Below, one piece after another: positions 53,801 to 62,348 of a stretch of 64,000 nucleotides of DNA; within the stretch, counting starts at the first letter, position 1; every line of letters begins with the position of its first letter. A program made the position numbers and the translations under genes. Origin of the DNA: Candidatus Electrothrix rattekaaiensis (GTDB lineage: Bacteria > Desulfobacterota > Desulfobulbia > Desulfobulbales > Desulfobulbaceae); assembly GCA_032595675.1 (NCBI GenBank), contig JAVQMD010000001.1, positions 1,086,640-1,150,639 of the forward strand. The letters run 5' to 3'. The notes below the pieces were generated by a model, which was not told where the DNA came from, ran no database searches, and was given only the letters and a program-made list of their open reading frames with translations.

Positions 53801-55032
53801 CATGTGTATCCGTTCTTTTCTGCTTTATCTCTGATATCAGAAATATGTGATGATTCGCTTTTCAGCTTATCTTTATCTGTCCAGAACAAAATAAGGTTGA
53901 AAATAACAAATTCAAGCGGGCTGTCGTCAAAGGTATTAAGAGCACCTCTGTACTTTTCGACCTCATTCAGGCCGAGCTGCTGCTGAAAAACCGGCTTCAT
54001 TGCCTGCGTCAGGGGAGCATAGCGATAGCCTTTTTTTTGGACTATTTCAATATACTCCAGGCCCTGATTGAGCAGTGTGCTGTCATTACCATGCAAAAGG
54101 GAGAGCAGGTGGACGAGTCCGATTTCATTCTGGAAGAAGACCTTTTTTTGTCGGCTCATTTTCCGGAAGAGCTGGAGATTCTGCTCAAAATATGTGTGGG
54201 CCTCCTCGTAATGCCCAGTGCAAAAGGACAGCCATCCGGTCCGACTGAGTTGCTCTAGCTTCCGTTCCTCGGGCAAACTTTTAATCAGCAAACCTGCATT
54301 GTGCATATCGCCGCAAAGCAGGTAATAGGCGATGAGGGTCAGGTGTTCCGTAGACTCATGGAGGGTATCGGGACAAGAGGTGAGCATGTAATCAATGACC
54401 TCCTGTGCCGATTTCAGTTGGCCTTTCATTGCATTAATCAGCATTCCTAATACCGGAAGGCGCATGCTGGGATTAATTTTTTCAACAACATCAGGGGCAA
54501 AAGGTTGAGCCAGCAGGTGGAGAAAGATACTCTCTTCAGGCGGGGTGTCGTTGAAGTATTGGTTAACCTTATTAAGGACGGAATACACCTCTTCTATGGA
54601 ATTGCCGCTGAACAGGGCCATCTGCATGCTGCGGGTGTACTGTTTATAGGTGTAGATCTCTATCTTATGAGGCGGTTTACCCAACATCATTGTCTTCTGA
54701 ACCGCCTGAGCGATACGGGAGAAATCCCCTTCGAGCAAGCAGTCTCGCGTTACTGTCTGCCGGATGGATTCCTGGCAGCAAAGCCCTTTGTTAGATTTCA
54801 GAACCAACCCTTTTGCAATAAGTTCCCTCTGCAAGGGCTGAATCGTCCTGACATTATACGGGACATCGGTTTCAGGGCAGGTAATACCGAGTTCCTCAAG
54901 GCAGTCGAGCATCCGCTTTGCAGCGCAATACTCAACATTGACGGCCAGAATACGGATTATGGCTTTTTGGGTCGGAGCCAAAATTGCGTAATTGGCTGCT
55001 TGCTCAGAGGGAGTATTTTGGGAAGCGTTCAT
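50845..55032 (-). CDS. SNF2-family DNA helicase/translocase
   Basis: 1395 aa. The helicase core covers the last about 480 residues: [21 protein letters not shown] (Walker A near 959), [62 protein letters not shown] and [17 protein letters not shown]. The central region (about 600-900) is the bacterial SNF2_N extension type. The first 500 residues are helical and TPR-like, beginning with a winged-helix-like segment ([19 protein letters not shown]). Bacterial members act in RNA polymerase recycling, repair or defence; none of these can be chosen from context. It has no SWIM zinc finger that I can see. Confidence 0.9.
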   Translation of the reverse strand: [1395 protein letters not shown]

Positions 55033-55186
55033 TGGAAAAGGGCTCTATTTCATGTTAACTAGAAACTTTCTGATATGTTGCTCTCTGTTTTGTATGCTTT
55101 TATAGCATTTACATGCGTGACGCAACACCTTTATACATCATGCCGAAAAGTGGTTATGCACTTGAAGGTCGGGCATGTCCCAATAA

Positions 55187-55218
55187 AAAAAGCCCAGCGC
55201 AATGAGCACCGGGCTTTT
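55187..55218 (-). terminator. Intrinsic terminator of the coiled-coil OmpA gene
   Basis: On the minus strand AAAAGCCC (55218-55211), a 16-nt loop and GGGCTTTTTTT form a strong stem with a U-tract. It is symmetrical and could also stop plus-strand transcripts. It separates the OmpA-family gene from the downstream SNF2 gene, so the two are probably separate transcripts. Confidence 0.85.
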
Positions 55219-55295
55219 CATGGGGGAGAGGAGAAAAAGATAAGCATTCAGCATTTCCCCAACAACGCCTGGGGATCCTCATGAAATCATAGAAA

Positions 55296-58200
55296 TTACT
55301 CCGTTGTTATTTGATGCAACTCAACCCGGCGATTCATGGCCCGTCCTGCTTGAGTTTCATTATCGGCAATGGGGTTATCCTGACCATATCCTTTACTGAT
55401 CAAGAGGTCTGCCTTTATTCCTTGTTTGATCAGAAAATTGCGTACTGTCTCAGCCCGTTGTTCGGATATCTGCTGATTCCTTTTCGGGCTCCCCATACTG
55501 TCGGTGTACCCGGCAACCTCGAAGCGTTGCCCAGAGGCATGTTTTTCCAGAAGGCCCGCAGTTGTTTGCAGGCTGGCTGCTGCCTCTTCAGTCAGATCGG
55601 CTGTGCCCACAGTGAAGTTTACCCCGGAGAGAATGATGGTTGCATCGACATTGCCATCATTATCATTATCCAAGCTCGCTGATTCCTGAGCCTCCTGCTG
55701 AACAGGAGCGGTAGTTTCTTCGGTTATTTCTTCCTGTTGAACCGGAGGGGCGACCTGTTCCTGCTCAGCTGGGTTTTCAGTCGGTGCTTCCTCCTGCTCT
55801 ATCTCTACGGGGGCTTGTTGCGCTGTATCCTGTTCAACAGGAGCCTGCTGTGCTGCATTATCTTGAGGAGCTTGAGGAACCTCAGCTGCTACCGCCTCCT
55901 GCACTGCCGCCGCCTGTGTGTTCTGTGCAGCAGCTTGTTGCGCATCCTTCTGGCTCAACTGTTCTTTTAAACGCGCTATTTCTTTTTCCAGCTCTTTAAC
56001 CCGTGCCTGTAAGGCGGTGAGTTCCTGTTCAGCGTTTTTCTGCGCCTCTTCTGCTTGCGCTGCTGTTGCGGCCTGTTCTTCCAAGGTTGTCTTAGTTTGG
56101 GCCAGTGTTTCTGTCTTGGCAGCCAGAGCCTGTTCTTTTTCAGTCAGACTTGCCTTCAGGGTATTGAGCTCTTCTTCAAGCGTAGCGGTTTTGCTTCCCG
56201 CGCCTTGCTGAGTCGCCGTCAATTCAGCAAACTGTGTTTGCAGAGCAGCAAGCTCGGCAGCTAGTTTTTCTTTTTCTTCCAGGGCAGTCGTTAATTCTGT
56301 TATCTTTGCCTTGGCTTTTTCCTGCTCTTCTGCCAAGGCGGCCATTTTTTCCTCTGTTATTGCTGATTGCTGCTGAATTGCCTGAAGCTCAGCGAGCTTG
56401 CTTTCTAGGGCAGCTGTTTTTTTCTGCTCTGTGATCAGCTGCTCAGCTTGCGTGGCTGCTTCAGCCAACTTTGCGTCCATGTTCGCAATTTTTTCCTGGG
56501 CAACAGTGATCTTTGCTGCCTCCTGCTGGAGTTCTGTAATCTGTGCCTCCAAAGCAGCAGCTTTTTCCTGCTCAGCAGCCAGTTGCTCTGCTTGGGTTTG
56601 TGTTTGAGCCAGTTGTGCTTCCAGATTTCCAATTTTTCCCTGGATTGCGTTGAACTCCTCAACCGTGGTAGGGAGCTCGGCAAGTTGGCTCTCCAGAGCG
56701 GTAATTTTCTCTTGGTTGGCTGTTAGTTGGTTCTGCAGGCCTTGGGTGTTTGCCAGCTTTGCTTCCAGGGTCGCAACCTGTTCCTGGGCACCTTGGATCT
56801 GTTCCTGCAAGGGAAGAAGCTCAGCAACCTGTGCTTCCAGAGCAGTAGCTTTTTTCTGAACAGCTGCTTGGGCTGCTTCCTTTTCAGCAACCTGTGCTTC
56901 CAGAGCCGTGATTTTTTCCTGAGCAGCAGCAACAGAGGCCTTTGCCTCATCAGCAGCAGTTGTTGCAGCGGAAAATTTCGCCGTCATTGCCTCCAACTGC
57001 TGAGTAACCTCGGCCTCTTTGGCTTTTACTGCTTCAAGTTCAGCCGTTACACGCTCCTGTTGACGTGTCAGCTCATCGTTTCTGGTCTTTTGCTCGGCAA
57101 GCTCCGCTGTCAATCGCTCGCCCTCAGCCCGGATCACGGTCAGTTCTTCATCCTTGCCAGCCAGACTTTGTTGCAGTCCCTGCTCTCTTTCCAGGGCAGC
57201 AGCAAGGTTTGCTTCCGCAGTCTCCAGAGTAGCTTTGGTCTCAGTAAGTTCGCTGTTCAGTTTTTCAATGGTGGCCTTTGCCTCAGCAAGCTCCCCATAC
57301 AACTTTTCAGCTTCCTTGTTTCGAATAACTGCTGATTCGGTGAGGCTGGCAACCTGATTAACCAGCTCTTTGCCATGAGCAGAATTTTCCGCCAGTTCTT
57401 TCTGAGTGGCTATGAGTTGCTGTTGTTTTTCCTCAAGCTGTTTTTGCAGAACAGCAATCTTTTCTTGGGAAGGGGCCAGCAGGCGTTCTTTTTCTTTGCC
57501 GTATTTTAGCAGGGCCTCAATCTTCAGCTGGGATCTTTTCTCAGTACCCAAGAGGGCTGTCAGCCTAGAGGCTGCTTCAGCAAGAAGTTCTTTTTGCTGG
57601 CTCAGTTCCTGTTTTTTTTCTGCAAGTTGAGCTGTAAGTTGGGCAATATTATTATGGAGTGCCAGTTTTTCTTTTTCAAGCTCGGCCTGATTCAGGGTCT
57701 TCTGTGCTTTAAGCATTTCAGAGAGCTCGTCCACTTTTCCGGCCAAACTTTCCTTTTCAGCTTCCAGTTTTTCGAGCCGGGCCTGAGCCTCTGTTAATGC
57801 GGCTTCCTGAGTCTTTTTCGTTTCAAGGATCTCAGAGAGCTCGTCCACTTTTCCGGTCAGACTTTCCTTTTCAGCTTCCAGTTTTTCGAGCTGAGCCCGT
57901 GCCTCTGTTAGCGCGGCTTCCTGGGTCTTTTTCGTTTCAAGGATCTCAGAGAGCTCGTCCACTTTTCCGGTCAGACTTTCCTTTTCAGCTTCCAGTTTTT
58001 TCAGCCGGGCCTGAGCCTCTGTTAATGCGGCTTCCTGGGTCTTTTTCGTTTCAAGGATCTCAGAGAGCTCGTCCACTTTTCCGGTCAGACTTTCCTTTTC
58101 AGCTCCTAGTTTTTCGAGCTGAGCCCGTGCCTCTGTTAACGCGGCTTCTTGGCCGGAATAGGCAATCTGTTTTTCCCGCTGCTCGCGCCCGGCTTTTTGT

Positions 58201-59126
58201 AACTGTTCTTTCAGGGTTGCAAGTTCTTCCTGCTGCTCAGTCCCTGTTGCGCTTAATAAGGTGACCTGCTCTGCTAACTGCTGATTATTTTGGTTGCCTT
58301 TTTCGATTTCTTTGCGGGCGGTTGCAAGTTCGATAGTGAGTTGTTCCACCTGGGCCTGTTGGTCGGCAAGCTGTTCTTCCAGGGTGGCTGCTTTCTGTTC
58401 AGACGGTGCCAGCATCCGGTCTTTTTCTTTGCCGTAATGGAGCATGGCCTCTGCTTTGAGCTGGGCTTTCTGCGCAGCGTTGTTGGCAACGGAAAGCTTG
58501 GTGGTGGCATCAGCAAGCTGGGCTCTGGATTGTTCCAGTCGACCTGTCAGTTCGGCAACCCGCTGTTCTGTTTTTTTGACCTGCTCAACCTTTTGCTGCT
58601 GTATCTTTTCCAGTTGTGCTATTTTTTGCAGGTCAGCCCGGCGTCGTTCCTGCATCTGGACGAGCAGCTCTTTCTGGCCCAGCAGTTCCTGCTCGCGTTC
58701 TTTTAATTTTTGCAGGAGCTTTCTACTGGCACTGTTTTCTTTTTCCGCCTCAGCACTCAGTTTTTTCTTGGCAGAGGTCAATTGCTCCTGCAGCTGATTG
58801 ATGCGATATTCAGCTTTTTGCAGCTGTTTTGCAGAAACGTTGTCCGTAGTTTCCTGGATAACAGCATCGGATGCAACCTCCTGCTGTGCCCTGTTCAGCT
58901 CTGTGCGTAAACGCTTGCTCTCTGCCCGTGCATCGGTCAGTTGCTGTTTATACTCCAGTGTCTTGCTCTGTAGGCTGATGAGTTGCTCACGACGCTCGAT
59001 CGCAACAGCCTGTTCTTCATGTGTTTTTTTGCTATGAGCATGGTAGCCTGCAAGAGCTATATAGAGCAGGATACCGAGCGAGATGAAAAGCGCTGTGCGT
59101 GGCGTTATTTTTTGCATGAGTTTCAT
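55296..59126 (-). CDS. Giant coiled-coil protein with N-terminal membrane anchor and OmpA C-terminal domain
   Basis: 1276 aa. A membrane helix (about 11-29: ALFISLGILLYIALAGYHA) is followed by some 1050 residues of nearly unbroken heptad coiled coil rich in Ala, Glu, Gln and Lys. A 38-residue unit (TQEAALTEA.A.LEKLEAEK...) repeats four times at about 330-470. A Pro/Gln/Glu-rich linker (about 1085-1155) leads to the OmpA/MotB peptidoglycan-binding domain (VNFTVGTADLTEEAAASL, then AGYTDSMGSPKRNQQISEQRAETVRNFL, with the NxxLSxxRA-like site). The anchor and OmpA domain at opposite ends suggest a strut from inner membrane to cell wall (inference). It follows glgB by 56 nt. Confidence 0.85.
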   Translation of the reverse strand: MKLMQKITPRTALFISLGILLYIALAGYHAHSKKTHEEQAVAIERREQLISLQSKTLEYKQQLTDARAESKRLRTELNRAQQEVASDAVIQETTDNVSAKQLQKAEYRINQLQEQLTSAKKKLSAEAEKENSASRKLLQKLKEREQELLGQKELLVQMQERRRADLQKIAQLEKIQQQKVEQVKKTEQRVAELTGRLEQSRAQLADATTKLSVANNAAQKAQLKAEAMLHYGKEKDRMLAPSEQKAATLEEQLADQQAQVEQLTIELATARKEIEKGNQNNQQLAEQVTLLSATGTEQQEELATLKEQLQKAGREQREKQIAYSGQEAALTEARAQLEKLGAEKESLTGKVDELSEILETKKTQEAALTEAQARLKKLEAEKESLTGKVDELSEILETKKTQEAALTEARAQLEKLEAEKESLTGKVDELSEILETKKTQEAALTEAQARLEKLEAEKESLAGKVDELSEMLKAQKTLNQAELEKEKLALHNNIAQLTAQLAEKKQELSQQKELLAEAASRLTALLGTEKRSQLKIEALLKYGKEKERLLAPSQEKIAVLQKQLEEKQQQLIATQKELAENSAHGKELVNQVASLTESAVIRNKEAEKLYGELAEAKATIEKLNSELTETKATLETAEANLAAALEREQGLQQSLAGKDEELTVIRAEGERLTAELAEQKTRNDELTRQQERVTAELEAVKAKEAEVTQQLEAMTAKFSAATTAADEAKASVAAAQEKITALEAQVAEKEAAQAAVQKKATALEAQVAELLPLQEQIQGAQEQVATLEAKLANTQGLQNQLTANQEKITALESQLAELPTTVEEFNAIQGKIGNLEAQLAQTQTQAEQLAAEQEKAAALEAQITELQQEAAKITVAQEKIANMDAKLAEAATQAEQLITEQKKTAALESKLAELQAIQQQSAITEEKMAALAEEQEKAKAKITELTTALEEKEKLAAELAALQTQFAELTATQQGAGSKTATLEEELNTLKASLTEKEQALAAKTETLAQTKTTLEEQAATAAQAEEAQKNAEQELTALQARVKELEKEIARLKEQLSQKDAQQAAAQNTQAAAVQEAVAAEVPQAPQDNAAQQAPVEQDTAQQAPVEIEQEEAPTENPAEQEQVAPPVQQEEITEETTAPVQQEAQESASLDNDNDGNVDATIILSGVNFTVGTADLTEEAAASLQTTAGLLEKHASGQRFEVAGYTDSMGSPKRNQQISEQRAETVRNFLIKQGIKADLLISKGYGQDNPIADNETQAGRAMNRRVELHQITTE
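57717..58147. repeat. 114-nt tandem repeat within the coiled-coil gene
   Basis: About four copies of a 114-nt unit (38 codons, ending GKVDELSEIL(E)TKKTQEAALTE). Middle copies differ at few positions, for example AQARL against ARAQL and LKKL against LEKL. Such near-identical in-frame copies can expand or contract by recombination and would change the length of the coiled coil. Confidence 0.85.
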
Positions 59127-59182
59127 ATCAGAGCCTATAGGTTCGTTTACGGGTTGAAGATGAGAAAATGTCTGATGAAGCG

Positions 59183-61108
59183 TTATTCTGGTTTTAAAAT
59201 CAAGGTTGCCAGAGGGGGCAAGGTAAGTATAAGAGAGTGATCCATACCATAGGATTGCTCGGAAACCGTGTGCAGTTCGTTGTTGCTCACACCACTGCCT
59301 TGATAAACTGTTAGGTCACTGTTGATAATTTCTCGGTATTGACCTCCCTTGGGTACGCCGATACGATATTGTTCACGTATTACCGGAGTAAAATTACAGA
59401 TTACAACAAGAAAGTCATCAGTTTTTTTTGCCTTACGGATGAATGAAAAAATAGAATTGTCTGAGTCGTTGGCATTAATCCAGGAAAAACCAGACCATTC
59501 ATAGTCATTTTCATACAGAGCAGGTTCGGACTTGTAAACCTTGTTCAGATCGGCAACATAGCGTTGCACTCCCTGGTGAGTTCCTGCTGTCAGGGCATCC
59601 CATTCAAGTCCCTTGTCATGATTCCATTCCTGCCATTGTCCGAAATCACAACCCATAAAGAGCAGTTTTTTGCCGGAATATCCCCACATAAAGCCAAAAT
59701 AGGCGCGGAGACTGGCGAATTTCTGCCATTCATCCCCGGACATCTTGTTGATCAGCGATCCCTTGCCATGCACCACCTCATCATGGGAAATGGGTAGGGT
59801 GAAGTTCTCCTGAAAGGCATAGAGCATGCCAAAGGTCATTTCATTATGATGGAAGCGACGGTGGATCGCATCATGCGTCATATAGTTGAGGGTATCGTGC
59901 ATCCAACCCATGTTCCATTTCAGACTGAAGCCGAGTCCGCCCAGCCAAGTCGGTCGGGAGACCATAGGCCAAGAGGTGGACTCCTCAGCCACGGTCAGCA
60001 CGCCTGGGTAGATACCGTGAACCACCTCGTTTGTTTTGCGGAGAAAGCTGATAGCAGCCAGATTTTCCCGACCGCCGTGTTCATTGGGCAACCATTCTCC
60101 CTCTTCCCGTGAGTAGTCCAGGTAGAGCATAGAGGCTACCGCATCAACCCGGAGCCCGTCGATATGGTATTTATCAATCCAGAAGAGGGCATTGGAAATC
60201 AGGAAGGAGCGGACCTCATTACGACCATAATTAAAGATCATGGTGCCCCAGTCCTGATGCTCGCCTTGGCGGGGATCTTCATGGGCGTAGAGGTGGGTGC
60301 CGTCAAAATAATTAAGCCCAGACCCGTCCTTGGGGAAATGGGCCGGAACCCAGTCCAGTATCACACCGATATTATGCTGATGGCATTGATCAATAAAATA
60401 CATAAAGTCCTGCGGGGTGCCGTAGCGGCTGGTCGGGGCGAAAAATCCCAAAACCTGATACCCCCAAGAACCGTCAAAAGGGTATTCGGCAATGGGCAGC
60501 AGCTCGATATGGGTGTAGCCCATTTCCAGAACATAGGGGATCAAGGTGTCGGCAAGCTCCCGATAGGTGAGGTAACGGCTCCCCCATCTTTCATCAGGTT
60601 CCCTGCGCCAGGAGCCGATGTGGACCTCGTAGACGGAAATTGGGCCGTCTAACGCTTGCCGTTGCGCACGCTCATTAATCCAATCTTCATCCTGCCAATC
60701 ATAGTCGTCCAGATTTGCTACAACGGAACCGGTGTGAGGGCGAAGCTCCATTGCAAAACCGTAAGGGTCAGACTTGTCAAACTGCTCGTTATTCTGTGTG
60801 GTAATTCTATATTTATAAACAGTGTGCTCTTCTAGGCCTGGGATGAAAATGCTCCAGATACCCGCGTTACTGGGCTGCATGGGGCAGGCGTCATCGTTCC
60901 ATTCATTAAAATTACCTATGACGGAGACCTGTCGGGCATTGGGAGCCCAGACCGAAAACACCACGCCCTTCTGCTTATTAAACGTGACCAAGTGGGCACC
61001 GAGTTTTTCATAGGCGCGTTCATGGGTACCTTCACCGAACAGATATTTGTCCAGATCTCCGAGCCAGCTTTTAGGAGCAGCGATTCCTTGATAATGATTT
61101 GGTTTCAT
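59183..61108 (-). CDS. glgB: 1,4-alpha-glucan branching enzyme
   Basis: 641 aa. After a short N-terminus, a CBM48 domain ([34 protein letters not shown]) leads to the GH13 barrel. [19 protein letters not shown], then [11 protein letters not shown], the nucleophile Asp in [18 protein letters not shown], the acid Glu in VAEESTSWP and the Asp in [12 protein letters not shown] are all present. It makes alpha-1,6 branches in glycogen. The extra N1 domain of the longest GlgB forms is absent. No other glycogen gene is close. The coiled-coil OmpA gene follows 56 nt downstream on the same strand and may be co-transcribed. Confidence 0.95.
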   Translation of the reverse strand: MKPNHYQGIAAPKSWLGDLDKYLFGEGTHERAYEKLGAHLVTFNKQKGVVFSVWAPNARQVSVIGNFNEWNDDACPMQPSNAGIWSIFIPGLEEHTVYKYRITTQNNEQFDKSDPYGFAMELRPHTGSVVANLDDYDWQDEDWINERAQRQALDGPISVYEVHIGSWRREPDERWGSRYLTYRELADTLIPYVLEMGYTHIELLPIAEYPFDGSWGYQVLGFFAPTSRYGTPQDFMYFIDQCHQHNIGVILDWVPAHFPKDGSGLNYFDGTHLYAHEDPRQGEHQDWGTMIFNYGRNEVRSFLISNALFWIDKYHIDGLRVDAVASMLYLDYSREEGEWLPNEHGGRENLAAISFLRKTNEVVHGIYPGVLTVAEESTSWPMVSRPTWLGGLGFSLKWNMGWMHDTLNYMTHDAIHRRFHHNEMTFGMLYAFQENFTLPISHDEVVHGKGSLINKMSGDEWQKFASLRAYFGFMWGYSGKKLLFMGCDFGQWQEWNHDKGLEWDALTAGTHQGVQRYVADLNKVYKSEPALYENDYEWSGFSWINANDSDNSIFSFIRKAKKTDDFLVVICNFTPVIREQYRIGVPKGGQYREIINSDLTVYQGSGVSNNELHTVSEQSYGMDHSLILTLPPLATLILKPE

Positions 61109-61272
61109 AGAGTTCTGTCTATTGGTTACTTTACGACGAAGAGCCGCAATTGTATCGTTTGCCGATCAGCGGAACGGGCGAGCAATATGCTCTTTTGTTT
61201 ATCTGTTTTAATATTCGAAGCGAAAAACAGCGAGTTGTATTTGTAGCGGGCGGCTTTGACTATATATAAAAC

Positions 61273-61440
61273 TTACACTATATGTTTCTTTTCTTTTTTT
61301 TCAAATACTTTTTTCGTTGAATGGGGTTTCTGACCTTGGCTTGGTGGGATTTTTTGAGTTGCTAGTGCTCCTTTATGAAGTCCGCAATACTGACCTTTTG
61401 CCTCGTCAACTCGTTCTGTTATAATTTTCAATCCTTCCAT
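61273..61440 (-). CDS. Small 55-aa basic hypothetical protein
   Basis: An ATG at 61440 stands 4 nt after AGGAGAG, a strong ribosome site, and opens MEGLKIITERVDEAKGQYC, then GLHKGALATQKIPPSQGQKPH and a Lys-rich end (STKKVFEKKEKKHIV). The TAA lies at 61273-61275. The product is basic and soluble with one Cys. No family comes to mind. It stands alone between the HepT/MntA pair and glgB. Confidence 0.45.
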   Translation of the reverse strand: MEGLKIITERVDEAKGQYCGLHKGALATQKIPPSQGQKPHSTKKVFEKKEKKHIV

Positions 61441-61540
61441 TTTACTCTCCTGGCAGTGTTGATTCTATTTGTCATGGTAGCAAATTATGAACAAAAAGAG
61501 CAGGGTAAAAGTCAAATTGATTGTTCTACGATCTTGTTGG

Positions 61541-61942
61541 TCAATCGGTGAGTGAAGTGGTTTTTGAATAATGCCGCCTGAGTTGGGCCATGTCATCCTC
61601 GTACTGTCGTGAGATCAACGAAGCAAACTCAGCCCGTTTCCCGAGATCACGACAAAAAAGCGGTGTGCCGGATATTGCTTCCATTGCACTGATCACGCTG
61701 GCCGAATTCAGGTTCATCAGATCAACATCTTCCAGCTCCAGCACTTCTTGAAGATCAGCCCTGATATTGCACAGCGTTTCAAATTCCGGCTGTTCGGCAA
61801 AGAGCAGGGCGATATCAAGGTCGCTGCCAAAGGCGATTTTGCCGTCTTGGGCCGAGCCGAAGCTCCAGGCGGCAATAAGGGCTGGGGAGGACTGCCAGAC
61901 TTTTTCTGCTTTGCTGAGATTAATCTTAATCATTTTTGACAT
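61541..61942 (-). CDS. mntA: MntA-type nucleotidyltransferase antitoxin
   Basis: 133 aa. The minimal nucleotidyltransferase motif GSX10DXD is present as GSAQDGKIAFGSDLDIALL, and a third acidic position in LELEDVDLMNLN. The C-terminal helix is variable. MntA adds AMP to HepT and so silences it (known for the family). Its start overlaps the end of the hepT gene by 17 nt, the usual arrangement. All catalytic acidic residues are intact. Confidence 0.88.
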   Translation of the reverse strand: MSKMIKINLSKAEKVWQSSPALIAAWSFGSAQDGKIAFGSDLDIALLFAEQPEFETLCNIRADLQEVLELEDVDLMNLNSASVISAMEAISGTPLFCRDLGKRAEFASLISRQYEDDMAQLRRHYSKTTSLTD

Positions 61943-62339
61943 AACGTAGCACCTCTTCCTGGAAGAGCCTGAAATCTTGCAAATGCTTGTTCATGATGCC
62001 GACGAGGATTTCCGGGTCAACGCGTTCATAGCGGTGGACGATGAAATTTCTAAATTGGACCATCTGGCGAAAGGGTTCTTCGGAAGAGAGAACGCCCAAG
62101 CGGACACATTTTTTTACCGCTTCAATGGCACTGGATGCCGGTGCCGTGCCTGCCCCGGAGATGAGCCGATGACAGACATCAATGACGACCTCGACCAGAA
62201 TCTGCAAGTCGCGTTCTACAGCCCGACGGACAAGCCAGTCGCTTTGCACTGTATCAAGAGTCACCTTGCCGAGGGATTCAAGCTCGTGCAGGGTTTCTTC
62301 CAGTGCTTCAAGTTTTCGGGTGATAACTCCGTTGAGCAT
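61926..62339 (-). CDS. hepT: HepT-type RNase toxin (DUF86 family)
   Basis: 137 aa, all helical. The HEPN motif RX4HXY is visible as RNFIVHRYERVD near residue 98-105. RDLQILVEVVIDVCHRLIS is the conserved central helix. HepT dimers cut RNA when free of AMP modification. The ATG at 62339 lies only 9 nt after the stop of the histidine kinase gene, so the toxin-antitoxin pair may be read from the kinase promoter. The Tyr of the motif, the AMP-acceptor region, is retained. Confidence 0.88.
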   Translation of the reverse strand: MLNGVITRKLEALEETLHELESLGKVTLDTVQSDWLVRRAVERDLQILVEVVIDVCHRLISGAGTAPASSAIEAVKKCVRLGVLSSEEPFRQMVQFRNFIVHRYERVDPEILVGIMNKHLQDFRLFQEEVLRYVKND

Positions 62340-62348
62340 ACTCTTCTC

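Noticed and set aside
57717-58147. Tandem array considered as a CRISPR
   Set aside because: The units are contiguous 114-nt in-frame coding repeats with no unique spacers. No CRISPR array was found anywhere in the window.
55311-58910. Many plus-strand frames rich in Ser, Cys and Leu opposite the coiled-coil gene
   Set aside because: They are shadows of Ala/Glu/Gln-rich codons on the minus strand.
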